A DNA stretch of 64,000 nt from NCBI GenBank assembly GCA_022844275.1, contig JALHMB010000002.1:1-64000 (forward strand), written 5' to 3'. A model generated the notes under the pieces. The model ran no database searches. It was not told where the DNA came from and was given only the letters and a program-made list of their open reading frames with translations. Below, in pieces: positions 7,648-16,062 of this stretch. The position numbers and the translations under genes are program-made. Origin of the DNA: Hyphomicrobiaceae bacterium. Lineage in GTDB: Bacteria > Pseudomonadota > Alphaproteobacteria > Rhizobiales > Hyphomicrobiaceae. How positions within the stretch are numbered: position 1 is the first letter of the stretch; each line of letters opens with the position of its first letter.

Positions 7648-8330
7648 TGACAAGCTTTGCAGACATCGAGCGAATGGTGGCGGAAGATATTCTCGGCGAC
7701 AGCACCGGCAGCGAGCCTGAGACTGCGGAATTGGTCGGTGCAGCAAATTGGCTTCTCAGTAACTTAGCGGACCGCCTCAGGTGCGGGAATCTATCGCCCG
7801 ATGAGTTAGGAGAACTGCTTGAGCTCGTTAAGGCGATGGAGCCGTTCGCAGGTACAGTGCAGTGGCTTGCACACGAGGAGGCGACGACCGGAAGAGTGCC
7901 TACCGGCTACAAACTCGTGCAAGCGCAGCGGAACCGACGATGGACGGATCCGTCAGACGTAGTTGACGTCCTTGTTGAAATGCCGGGAGTTCGGCTGCGC
8001 GACGTCACGACGCTTATTTCTCCGCGTCAAATGGAGCAGCGACTGGGTGCAAATCTCTTCGCGAAGTTGGACCAGTACGTCACGTTGACGGCTGCGGGCA
8101 CCCGCCTAGTGTCGGAAAGCAGCAAGAAGCCCGCCATTGGTGTGTCTGCCGGTGCGCCAGCCCCCGAATCGATACTGCCCGCAGCAAACTCTCCGGTTCC
8201 CGAGCTTAGGCCGAGAAGGACGGTCGGGACGCGCAAAGTCGACAATGCGCCGAAGAAAGCCGCTACGCGGCCGGCTAGGCCAAGACGGAGGTTCGGCAAG
8301 CGGTTCAGGGCGCAATGGTCTCGCCACTAG
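7647..8330 (+). CDS. DUF2800-like protein lacking the N-terminal nuclease domain
   Basis: I chose the ATG at 7647, coupled to the previous stop, giving 227 residues. The middle portion (GYKLVQAQRNRRWTD, about residues 90-104, then a helical stretch to SSKKPAI near 160) matches the C-terminal part of DUF2800, a phage RecB/Cas4-like exonuclease family. Full members have about 370-400 residues, with the PD-(D/E)XK and Cys cluster in the N-terminal half. Neither is present here, so nuclease activity is unlikely. The tail is Pro/Arg/Lys-rich and may bind nucleic acid. It could be a decayed remnant or an accessory derivative. Confidence 0.65.
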   Translation: MTSFADIERMVAEDILGDSTGSEPETAELVGAANWLLSNLADRLRCGNLSPDELGELLELVKAMEPFAGTVQWLAHEEATTGRVPTGYKLVQAQRNRRWTDPSDVVDVLVEMPGVRLRDVTTLISPRQMEQRLGANLFAKLDQYVTLTAAGTRLVSESSKKPAIGVSAGAPAPESILPAANSPVPELRPRRTVGTRKVDNAPKKAATRPARPRRRFGKRFRAQWSRH

Positions 8331-8412
8331 CCGGCATCACAGCCTTCCATTCAGTTGCGTACTCGTGTCGTTTAAATCCACGCCGCCGACAGCGGGTCGA
8401 AAGGAAATCACA

Positions 8413-8892
8413 ATGAGCGCAACTAACAGTCTGCCGCCGAATGCCATCAGGAAGCCGCGGGCACTTAGGTGGAAGAACGGCAAGTGGTACATGGACACCG
8501 CGCGTTACGGACGGCGATTGGCAGGATCCACCGGCACCGCAGATCTGCAAGAAGCCCAGCGCTATCTTCAGCGGGCTATGAGCGAAGTCGTTTCGCCCGT
8601 CGACGCCGCGTGCTTTCAGCAAACCAGCGTGCAGGGTGGACCGTCATGGCCACAGTTGCCGACTGGTGAAGATGAAGCCTCACAGCGGCTGCGCGCCGAA
8701 ATCCTCGCGAGCGAGCAATGGGCTCTGCGAGTGCGAGGCCTGGTCAATGGCCTGAAGAAGGGAAAGGCGTTGGCAACCGTCGCGGCCGCCTACGATCTCG
8801 ACTATGTCGAGGCGCTACGGTGGATGTGCGACCATCGCAAGGCATGGATTGCTGAATTGTTCGATGGCGTTGCAACTCGCAGGCGGGCATAA
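8413..8892 (+). CDS. Integrase arm-domain-like small protein
   Basis: I chose the ATG at 8413, preceded by AAAGGAAA, giving 159 residues. Residues 18-55 (LRWKNGKWYMDTARYGRR, then STGTADLQEAQRYLQ) have the three-stranded arm DNA-binding pattern seen at the N-terminus of tyrosine integrases. The catalytic domain is absent and a helical C-terminus (about 80-155) takes its place. It may bind the element's att or operator sites without recombining them. It is the last gene of the phage-type block. Confidence 0.5.
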   Translation: MSATNSLPPNAIRKPRALRWKNGKWYMDTARYGRRLAGSTGTADLQEAQRYLQRAMSEVVSPVDAACFQQTSVQGGPSWPQLPTGEDEASQRLRAEILASEQWALRVRGLVNGLKKGKALATVAAAYDLDYVEALRWMCDHRKAWIAELFDGVATRRRA

Positions 8893-8946
8893 AATCACAC
8901 TTGCGCGCTTAACTACAAATCACTACATATGGCTATGGAGCGAATG

Positions 8947-9135
8947 ATGGCGAAGCCACCAGTAGACTACCCGACGTCCATTAGGCTCACGCCTGAGCTT
9001 CGTGCCGAGCTCGTCCGCTTGGCCGAGGCCGATGGGCGCAGCTTGACGAACTACATCGCCAACGTGCTTCGACTTCATGTCGCGCAGTTGAAGGAAGCGG
9101 AGAAGTCGAAGGGCGGCAAGGCGCGAAGCCGATGA
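8947..9135 (+). CDS. Ribbon-helix-helix (CopG/Arc-type) DNA-binding protein
   Basis: The protein has 62 residues from the ATG at 8947, which has GGAG six bases upstream; in-frame ATGs at 8929, 8935 and 8944 are also possible. TSIRLTPELRAELVRLAEAD, then SLTNYIANVLRLHV, is a full RHH motif (beta strand, two helices). The Lys/Arg-rich tail adds DNA affinity. It lies directly before a cluster of CCTAGG repeats and the parA gene, so it is a plausible repressor or centromere-binding protein for that cassette. Confidence 0.8.
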   Translation: MAKPPVDYPTSIRLTPELRAELVRLAEADGRSLTNYIANVLRLHVAQLKEAEKSKGGKARSR

Positions 9136-9153
9136 TTTGCAGACTGAATAATG

Positions 9154-9242
9154 CCTAGGCCTAGTTAGCCCTAGGTGCCTCACGACAATTCGACCTAGGG
9201 CTAGGAAGCACCTAGGGCTACATGCGGGATAGGACTAGGCCT
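9154..9242. repeat. CCTAGG repeat cluster, candidate operator or partition site of parA
   Basis: In 89 bases there are eight CTAG tetranucleotides, including CCTAGG palindromes at 9154, 9170, 9194 and 9211. A perfect 13-base inverted repeat pairs TAGCCCTAGGTGC (9166-9178) with its complement GCACCTAGGGCTA (9208-9220). CTAG is generally scarce in proteobacterial DNA, so this density is far from chance. The cluster sits between an RHH gene and parA and ends at the parA start. It fits a centromere (parS-like) or autoregulatory operator bound by one of the two RHH proteins. Confidence 0.75.
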
Positions 9243-9896
9243 ATGGACTACGCACCGCGAGCCATTGCGATCGCCGCCTCCAAGGGCGGTACCGGCAAAA
9301 CCACACTGACGTCGGCGCTTGCCGTACAGGCTATGCGAGATGGCTTTGAGGTCGGATTGGTCGATTGGGAGCCTCAAGGATCGCTAACCCTGTGGTGGCT
9401 TATGCGGGGCAAGCCATCCAACCCGTATCTCATTCGGGATGTCGAAGACCCTGAGCGCGCCGTCCTATCGGCCACGGGGGCGTGCGATCTGGTCTTTCTC
9501 GACACCGCGCCGTCGTCCATGGATCAGATCGAACTGGCGATCGAAGCCGCGGACTTTGTGCTGATCCCGGTAACGTCGTCGGCCTTCGATCTCATGGCCG
9601 CTCGCTCCATCGTCGATATCTGCAAAGAGCACGACAAGCCATTCGCCTTCGTCCTCAATCGCCAGAACGCGCGTCGTGACGCCCTGAACAGCTCGGCTCG
9701 AGCTCACCTGCTGAAGCTCGGCGAAGTGCTCGAGGAAAGCGTGCAGGACCGGACGGCTTACGTCTCGGCCTTGAACAAGGGCAAGGCCGGCCCGGAGCAT
9801 CCTGACACCAAGCAGGCACGCGAGGCCCGCGCGGAGATCGAAGCGCTGTGGGCAGCCGTCAAAGCGCGCGCCTATCGCGAACTCGAGGTCGCGTAA
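9243..9896 (+). CDS. parA: ParA-family partition ATPase
   Basis: I chose the ATG at 9243 because family members start close to the P loop; an ATG at 9222 inside the repeats is also in frame. The protein has 217 residues. The deviant Walker A is KGGTGKTT (residues 14-21), with the signature Lys, and Walker B is LVFLDTAPSS (about 83-92). It belongs to the short ParA (type Ib/Soj-like) group without an N-terminal HTH, so repression must come from the RHH partner. Its stop overlaps the start of the second RHH gene. The role is stable inheritance of the element or a related positioning function. Confidence 0.85.
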   Translation: MDYAPRAIAIAASKGGTGKTTLTSALAVQAMRDGFEVGLVDWEPQGSLTLWWLMRGKPSNPYLIRDVEDPERAVLSATGACDLVFLDTAPSSMDQIELAIEAADFVLIPVTSSAFDLMAARSIVDICKEHDKPFAFVLNRQNARRDALNSSARAHLLKLGEVLEESVQDRTAYVSALNKGKAGPEHPDTKQAREARAEIEALWAAVKARAYRELEVA

Positions 9897-10219
9897 TGAG
9901 CCAAGAGCATTCCATCGACAATATCGACGATATAGACGCCGCGCTCGCCAGCGCGTTCGCCGAGACGGATGTCTCCGAAGTCGTGGACAAGACCAAGCGC
10001 CACAAGCGAGAGAAGCGTATGGCGTTGTCACCCGACGACGGCCGGCGCAAGCACGGGACGGGGCGCAGCAAGCAATTCAACGTCAACATGAAGCCTGAGC
10101 TTCACAAGCAGATCGTACAGGCAAGTCGCAGACACAACGTCCCTATGACGTTGATGGTCGAGCGCGCAATGGCTGCTTTCATCGCCGAGCTCGACCGCGC
10201 TGGGGGCAAGAATGCATAG
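9896..10219 (+). CDS. ParG-like centromere-binding RHH protein
   Basis: The start ATG overlaps the parA stop (TAATG). The protein has 107 residues: an acidic disordered N-terminus (1-40), a basic linker, then KQFNVNMKPELHKQIVQASR and a second helix (about 63-103) forming an RHH fold. A flexible tail plus RHH directly after a short ParA is the ParF/ParG arrangement, in which the tail stimulates the ATPase and the RHH binds the centromere. The CCTAGG cluster upstream of parA is the likely binding site. Its end overlaps the next gene by 8 bp. Confidence 0.75.
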   Translation: MSQEHSIDNIDDIDAALASAFAETDVSEVVDKTKRHKREKRMALSPDDGRRKHGTGRSKQFNVNMKPELHKQIVQASRRHNVPMTLMVERAMAAFIAELDRAGGKNA

Positions 10220-11378
10220 GCTATCACGCATCCTGGCCTATGGGCTCGCAGGCGTTCCGGCCGCGATCGGCGTATGGTTCGTCGCGCGCTTCGCCTACGT
10301 CACGTCGGACACGGCGATCGACGGCGCGAGCAACGCCTTCCTGTTCGGCATGTTGGCAGCTGGTGCCTACGCCGGCCCTGCATTCGCGCTCGCCGTCGCG
10401 GCGAACGATCGAAAGCGCGCTGGGTGTGTGATCGGAGTTTTAGCCTTTCTGGCGATCGTCGCGAATTGGAGCCACACGGCTGCGGCGATCGCGCACCGCG
10501 GCGCCGGCATTGAAGCTGAGCGCACCAAGGCTGCCACCGCTCTTGCCGATGCGCACGCCGAGCTCAAGCGCTTGACCGACGAGCGCGAGGCGATGACGTT
10601 TACACGCACCACGCCCGAGGCTGTGCAAGCTGCGCGCGATGCAGTGAACGCCGCGGAGCGGACGCGGCAAGCCGAGTGTGGCAATGGGGATCTGCGCCAG
10701 CGTGGCCCGAACTGTCGATTGCGCGAGACCGAGGAGCAGCAGGCGCGCGCCGCTCTGACCACGGTGGCCGAGGCGGCAGGGCAAACGCAGCGCGCCGCTC
10801 AGCTCGAGGCGCAAGCCGCAGCTATCCGCGCGCGCTTGGCAGAGGCGCCGGCCGTGAAAGAGGGCGATGCGCTGGGGGCGGCGCTCGGCCGACTGCTGCC
10901 CGTGGACGCGGCGACGGCATCCACCGTCCAGCAGGGGCTTGTGTCGGCCATCGTGGAACTGCTGATCGCCGCGGCACTCGCATTGCCTGAACTGCTGAAG
11001 GGTAGGGAAGCGCCTGCCCAGCGCTCTGAAGCGCGATTGCCGGGTCATACAGAGTCGCCAGCGGCCGATTTGGCTGAGCAGGTAGATGAGGCGCCCGGAA
11101 CCGAATTGGCCGTTGCGAGCGCTCCCAGACTAGCCGATGAAGCGTCGGCCGGCCGATTCATGCTCGCGTGCATGGTGCGCGCCGCGGATCAAGAGACGGC
11201 GAGCGGAATCATCTACAACCGATACGTGGCTTGGTGCGATGCTCAATCGCCACCAGTTGTGCCGCTCGAGCCAAGGACCTTTGCCCTGCAGTTTGCCGCA
11301 CGCTGCAAGCGTGCCGGCATCAAAACGCGGCGGGATGGGAAGTGCATCTACTGTGTGGGTGTGGCGCTAGTGGCGTAA
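10212..11378 (+). CDS. Membrane coiled-coil protein with C-terminal primase-type winged helix
   Basis: The protein has 388 residues. Membrane segments lie at about 8-30, 42-64 and 71-92, a long Ala/Glu/Arg coiled coil at about 100-215, a fourth hydrophobic segment at 243-262, a Pro/Ala/Glu linker, and a compact C-terminal domain (about 313-388). That domain has IIYNRYVAWCDA, a Pro-Leu turn, an F-AARCKRAGI helix and a Cys-containing last strand. It resembles the winged helix at the end of phage P4-type primase/helicases (the usual pattern is YxAYxxWC...PLSxRxFGxxLxxRG). It is coupled to parA and the RHH gene, so it may tether the partition complex to the membrane. I know no such three-part family. 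Confidence 0.6.
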   Translation: MHRLSRILAYGLAGVPAAIGVWFVARFAYVTSDTAIDGASNAFLFGMLAAGAYAGPAFALAVAANDRKRAGCVIGVLAFLAIVANWSHTAAAIAHRGAGIEAERTKAATALADAHAELKRLTDEREAMTFTRTTPEAVQAARDAVNAAERTRQAECGNGDLRQRGPNCRLRETEEQQARAALTTVAEAAGQTQRAAQLEAQAAAIRARLAEAPAVKEGDALGAALGRLLPVDAATASTVQQGLVSAIVELLIAAALALPELLKGREAPAQRSEARLPGHTESPAADLAEQVDEAPGTELAVASAPRLADEASAGRFMLACMVRAADQETASGIIYNRYVAWCDAQSPPVVPLEPRTFALQFAARCKRAGIKTRRDGKCIYCVGVALVA

Positions 11379-11453
11379 AAGGGGCGAGAAAGGCCGGAGG
11401 CGTTTTTCGTTTGTCCGCCAGCATACGGGCGAGCGCTACTTTGGCTCTGGGGA

Positions 11454-12023
11454 TTACGTTGGTAGCCCTCCCGGCCAATCCATCACATAGACCGCGTGCT
11501 TCTCTTGAGCTCGACCCTTGTAGCGAAGATAGTTTAAGCCACGATAGCGTTGGTGGCCTTCTATCAGCCAGTGTGTTTGAGCCAGCAACGCACCCGTGTC
11601 GTCAAAAAAGCCCGCCGGATTGTGTAGCACGAGGGGCGGAAAGTCCCATGTACCCGTCTCCCACATTCCCTTGAAGGGTCGCAGCTCCAATAGGCGCTGC
11701 CAGTGCCGTTTCACCTGATCGCTTTCTCCGATCTCGTCGCTGTAGTCGTTCCTAACGCCAACCTGAGCGAGGAAGTCAGCGGTAGTCCACGACGTCAGAG
11801 CTGATCGCATCTCGACGAGAGGCACATGCCGATATGGCGAACTCACCCAGTGCTTGTAGACCCATTGCTCAATGACTTGTTCGTGCAAGTGGGGGAAGTG
11901 TTGCCTGTGTCGCTCTACGTAGGCCTTTGGATCTGCAACGCCTGCGGGCTCATCAAAGTGTTCTGGTTTCAGATCCGCAGCCCAGACCGTGGGACCAAGA
12001 CGCAAAATCGGAAACGGTCGCAT
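11454..12023 (-). CDS. ParB/Srx-fold-like protein paired with the large NTPase-nuclease
   Basis: I chose the ATG at 12023 because GGAGAG lies 8 bases upstream; a TTG at 12065 and an ATG at 12044 are in frame but have no ribosome binding site. The protein has 189 residues. HWLIEGHQRYRGLNYL (151-166) is like the GxHR box of ParB/sulfiredoxin-fold nucleases and CTPases, preceded by a PPLVLHNP strand. The N-terminal half is rich in Trp, His and Tyr. It lies 46 bases after the NTPase-nuclease gene on the same strand, so the two form one operon. It could be a nuclease, a nucleotide-binding regulator or a specificity factor. Confidence 0.5.
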   Translation of the reverse strand: MRPFPILRLGPTVWAADLKPEHFDEPAGVADPKAYVERHRQHFPHLHEQVIEQWVYKHWVSSPYRHVPLVEMRSALTSWTTADFLAQVGVRNDYSDEIGESDQVKRHWQRLLELRPFKGMWETGTWDFPPLVLHNPAGFFDDTGALLAQTHWLIEGHQRYRGLNYLRYKGRAQEKHAVYVMDWPGGLPT

Positions 12024-12069
12024 ATCGGTATCTCTCCGGGGCATGTGTGGACTAGTGGCCTGCAAGCAA

Positions 12070-15000
12070 TTAGTGCTTCGGGCTCACGTCGAGCACAAAC
12101 ACATCTATCGTGCATCGAAGCTCCGATGGCATTTCAGCAACGATGCGCTTCTTGAGCTCGGCTGCGGTCGCTATTCCGTGCTTGCTTCGCCCAGCTACCT
12201 CAATCTCTCGACCAAACCAGAACACAAGATAGATGCCCTGATCCTCGGCATCCTTGTGACTGGAGTAGCGCTCGCGCAGCTGGGTGCAGGCAGCCGAGAA
12301 TACTTCAGGATGCCATTGGCCTTTTGCTTCCACAACCAAGAGGCGGCGACGTCCCTCTATGACGCTAGATACGGTGAAGTCGCACCGCTTGCTATCAGCC
12401 AATTGATGCTCGATCGTAACCGGCATGTTCATCGCCAGCATTTTGTTGGCTAAGGCATCAACGACCCGATCGCGTGCTGTGTTCTCGTCTACGCGCTGTC
12501 CAGCGGGATAGTAGGTTGCAAGCGGATTGGTTTCCGCGGTGCGAAGCCAGGCCTGCAAATGCTCAAGTTCCTCGACCGCGAATGCGCGCAAATCCTCAAC
12601 ACTCGCAATCCCCGATGCATCAAGCATTGATACGACACGATCCGGAGATGGGGCCTCGAAACTCGCGAGCGCCAGCTTCTTGCTGCATTCGGCGTGAAGG
12701 GTTCGGAGTGTTTGCTTGAAATGGTTGAAGCGATTGTCTTCGATGAGGCCTGCTATCACGTCAAGAGCTCGTTCAGGTTTGTCGTGTCCGATGCGCCAAA
12801 CGATGTCGGCTAGGAATCTAAAGCCTCGCTCTTCCGGTGGGTCATCAGATCCATACGAGCTCGGAAGCGGAACCGGCGTCCAGATTTCCACGAAGGCATC
12901 CAACACCTTGTAGATCTTGTGAGCAGAAAGTCGCGGCCAGCCTTCAGCTCCGCCACCAAATCTTCCCGCCTTGACATCAAGGGCGAAGACGATATTTCGA
13001 TCGCAACTGAGTACACCCCATCCGTCGTCATCTGTTGGCTCAAAAAAGAATCGACGAACCTGCCAGAAGCGCAGATCGTCTAACCTATCTTGCTTAGCTT
13101 CTTCGGTTTCTCCAGTTGGCGCTACGGTGGCTTCAGCTACTCTCTGTCGAATGATGTCGAGCAATGCCTGTCGATCGCCTATGCTTGCAGCGAGATCAAA
13201 CAACGCGTCACGTGCTGAGATTGGCATCGATGGGAAACGTTGTAGCCATTCAATCGATAGCGTCGGACGAAGGTGCGCAAAGACTTCCTTTCCGGAAAGC
13301 CACCAGTTATGGGCGTGTCGATCTCTAGGAAGTAAGAGGCCGGGTTCGATGTATCCACGCGCAAAGGTTTCCGCGCATTTCCGCGTGGGGAAAATTTCGC
13401 GGTCTATCGCCTGCTCAAAATCATTGAAGGCTTCGTCTGTCATCCACGGGTACTTAGCTGTCTGGGTTCTCGCAGCGACTAGCGCGAGCCGATCGATGTG
13501 AGCGAGATGTCCAACGTCCCAATACTGAAGCCAGCAGGACGCGAACACCACCAAGGCAATGTCGGAGCCTTGTCCCAGTTGTTCAATCGACGGGATGTGG
13601 CCCTTTAGAAAAGGCACGCAATTTCGCAATGCGTTCTCGGCAATTGAGATGTCGTCTGTCAGCTCTGCCAACTGAGCCCGATTGTATAGGTAGCCTTCGG
13701 CAAGATAGCGAAGCCAACCCCAGTGCTGCCCGCTATCAATTTTGTCCCGGTTTGCCGCGAACTTGGAACGCATAGATTGCTTTTGCTTCTGGTCGCGCCG
13801 CTGCCAGCGCCGTTGCCTCTTTACCCTGAGCTGCCGCTGGTGTTCGCGTGCCAAGTTGTGCTCACGCTCGAGCTTCGCCCATATTGCAGAGAATAGGGGC
13901 TTGACAGCGGCTTGCTCGCGCAGATGGCGTCGAAATGGATCGGGGCCTTGGTTTTCCGCTGCGTACCGCGGGGGTGACCAGAACACTGCCCACACGTCCG
14001 TGTTGCCAGTCGAGTACGCGAAGTCCGCCATGAGGCGTTCGTCGCCATCTTGGAAAGCTAGCCCTGCATGGGCATGACCATCAATTGAGCGCCAGCGAAT
14101 TTCTCGAGCCTTCTTGTAATCTTGAATGCCCGCAAAAGCGCGCTTGTGAAGCTCGTGTCGTAAGAGAGTGTCCTCAGCCAAACACCTTACCGCTGGGCTG
14201 TGCTTAGTGGTTGTGCGCCGATCATACCAGAGCGACTTCAACCAGATCCAGAGGCGATCAGGGTGCGTCGGTCCTTGGGCATTGCAGAAGTAGCGGTCCA
14301 GCAGATGGCCGACAACCTTGCTTACACCTGGCCGACACTGGCAGTCGTACTGGGATTTTTGGCAGGTGCATGTGAGGCCGAAGGTGAGAAGGTCGAGATG
14401 GTGGGCAATCCTTGCCCATGAGAGTTGGTCAACCACATTGCGCAAATAGAATGTGGCAGTGTGAGTTGTTTCGGAGAGCCGGCTCCTACGTGGAGGGTAG
14501 AACGCTGCGAAAGCACGAAACAAGGCGGCGATCTCTTCATCCGTGAAGGTGCCCACGCCGTTGGTAGACACAAGGTCAGCGGCGACCGTCAGAGATGCCG
14601 CAGTAGCCTCATTCACGAGCACGTCGAAATCGTCGTGCGATGCAGAGCCGGCAAGCCGGATAATTGCACGCGACGCCCACATCCGAGTGTATCTATTGGC
14701 AGAACCATTTCGAAGTATCACGCCGATATCGCCCACTAGCGTGGGAGGGCCTCCGGAGTTCACCAGCAGTTCTAGCAGCAGATCCATCAGCGGCGAACTG
14801 ACAGGAGTCGATCGCAGCATACGACTAACGTCACTGGCCAACTCATTGCTGAAGAAGCCACCAACGCTAAAGCCTCGCCAATGGTCACTACGCCTGAAGC
14901 CGGGGTTGTTCTCGGCAAGTGAAGCGAGCCGATCCAGAAGGAGGCGCTTAGACGAAACTGCGAGCTGGGACGGATCGCCGTTCGCTAAGACGGCATAAGG

Positions 15001-16062
15001 GTCCAACTCGATTGCGCTTCGCTGGACACGCTCGGATCCAACGGCGGCCATCCAACCCAACAGGCCTCTAAGTTCGTCACGGACCGAACCGTTTGGCGCG
15101 ATAACTGCGAGAACACGCTTGAGAGAAAAGGGCGCTCTCTGGTTGGCTATGCGGTGCACCAAGTGCCGAGCTGCGCAGTACTCGGAGACGATACGGTGAA
15201 CTGGTTCATGGCGATCTGTGTCGGTGGCTGGCCGAAACAATTTAGTATCCAGCGCGACGTGCGCAGCTTCGACATCGGAGCGCGCAAGGGCTGGCAGGTA
15301 GGGGAAGTCGATATCTGCGAGTGTTTCCTTTGTCGCTACGCCGGCCGAGCCGGCGAGTAAGAGCTTGGCCATCACGTCCGAACTGACCGAGATCAGCTCA
15401 CGGGTGGCTGGACGTGGCTTTCCCGACGGGGCTGCGCCGTCGTCTATAGCGAGGTGAGCCACGGCGTCGTTGAATATTTGCGCTTTTGAAGTGAACTGGC
15501 GATTGCTCTGTACGTATGCAGCAGCGAACAGTCTCAAGAATTGTGGGTTTCCTAGAAGCGGCGAGAGCTCGAAGCGTTTAACCTCGCTTTCGAACTGCGA
15601 ATAGTCCTCACCCGGGAGGTAGTCTTCGAAGAGTTGGCGCTGCTCAGCGGCCGCGAATGGCTCGAGCCTCACGATGACAGGATCGACCCCGAAGCAATCT
15701 CGCACGTAGCGTGTACGCGCCTCCGCCCATTCATATGAGCGACTTGCAAAGATCACATTCCGGCTTGAAACTTCTTGAGCCTTGACGATTATTTCGTCGA
15801 CGGCGGATGCCTCAATCTTTGCGGCTTCGTCCAATGCGTCGATGATGAGCCGCGTCCCCGGCGACGGTTTGCTTTGGTGACGAAAGAGACTTGCTCTGAC
15901 GGGTTTCACGCCCCATATGCGCCCGAACTCCGCAAGGAGGTAAGATTTTCCAGCGCCGGGTTCTGCCAATACGACAAGAACGGGGCCACGCTCCAAGGCC
16001 TCACCCTCGGAGAAATGGCCATCGCCAATATTTAGTAGTCGCTTGATGTAGAGTTCGGCCAT
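12070..16062 (-). CDS. Giant NACHT/STAND-like NTPase with C-terminal PD-(D/E)XK nuclease
   Basis: The protein has 1330 residues. Walker A is AEPGAGKS (33-40), Walker B is LIIDALDEA (72-80) with a NACHT-like DALDE, and a sensor-type strand VIFASRSYEW is at 103-112. A very long helical region (about 250-1190) follows, with a possible zinc cluster CTCQKSQYDCQC near 563-578 and a Lys/Arg/Gln-rich stretch near 750. The end carries D1228, E1245, K1247 (VVEAKGQW) and Q1261, a PD-(D/E)XK nuclease. The layout of NTPase, helical sensor and nuclease is that of intracellular anti-phage sensors, but here the effector is C-terminal. Codon use is more A/T-rich than in the flanking core. It is cotranscribed with the ParB-like gene. 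Confidence 0.75.
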   Translation of the reverse strand: MAELYIKRLLNIGDGHFSEGEALERGPVLVVLAEPGAGKSYLLAEFGRIWGVKPVRASLFRHQSKPSPGTRLIIDALDEAAKIEASAVDEIIVKAQEVSSRNVIFASRSYEWAEARTRYVRDCFGVDPVIVRLEPFAAAEQRQLFEDYLPGEDYSQFESEVKRFELSPLLGNPQFLRLFAAAYVQSNRQFTSKAQIFNDAVAHLAIDDGAAPSGKPRPATRELISVSSDVMAKLLLAGSAGVATKETLADIDFPYLPALARSDVEAAHVALDTKLFRPATDTDRHEPVHRIVSEYCAARHLVHRIANQRAPFSLKRVLAVIAPNGSVRDELRGLLGWMAAVGSERVQRSAIELDPYAVLANGDPSQLAVSSKRLLLDRLASLAENNPGFRRSDHWRGFSVGGFFSNELASDVSRMLRSTPVSSPLMDLLLELLVNSGGPPTLVGDIGVILRNGSANRYTRMWASRAIIRLAGSASHDDFDVLVNEATAASLTVAADLVSTNGVGTFTDEEIAALFRAFAAFYPPRRSRLSETTHTATFYLRNVVDQLSWARIAHHLDLLTFGLTCTCQKSQYDCQCRPGVSKVVGHLLDRYFCNAQGPTHPDRLWIWLKSLWYDRRTTTKHSPAVRCLAEDTLLRHELHKRAFAGIQDYKKAREIRWRSIDGHAHAGLAFQDGDERLMADFAYSTGNTDVWAVFWSPPRYAAENQGPDPFRRHLREQAAVKPLFSAIWAKLEREHNLAREHQRQLRVKRQRRWQRRDQKQKQSMRSKFAANRDKIDSGQHWGWLRYLAEGYLYNRAQLAELTDDISIAENALRNCVPFLKGHIPSIEQLGQGSDIALVVFASCWLQYWDVGHLAHIDRLALVAARTQTAKYPWMTDEAFNDFEQAIDREIFPTRKCAETFARGYIEPGLLLPRDRHAHNWWLSGKEVFAHLRPTLSIEWLQRFPSMPISARDALFDLAASIGDRQALLDIIRQRVAEATVAPTGETEEAKQDRLDDLRFWQVRRFFFEPTDDDGWGVLSCDRNIVFALDVKAGRFGGGAEGWPRLSAHKIYKVLDAFVEIWTPVPLPSSYGSDDPPEERGFRFLADIVWRIGHDKPERALDVIAGLIEDNRFNHFKQTLRTLHAECSKKLALASFEAPSPDRVVSMLDASGIASVEDLRAFAVEELEHLQAWLRTAETNPLATYYPAGQRVDENTARDRVVDALANKMLAMNMPVTIEHQLADSKRCDFTVSSVIEGRRRLLVVEAKGQWHPEVFSAACTQLRERYSSHKDAEDQGIYLVFWFGREIEVAGRSKHGIATAAELKKRIVAEMPSELRCTIDVFVLDVSPKH

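Noticed and set aside
10591-10606. Possible operator copy (ACGTTTACACGC) inside the membrane/winged-helix gene
   Set aside because: It is only an 11/12 match on the opposite strand and lies in coding sequence; cannot be separated from chance.
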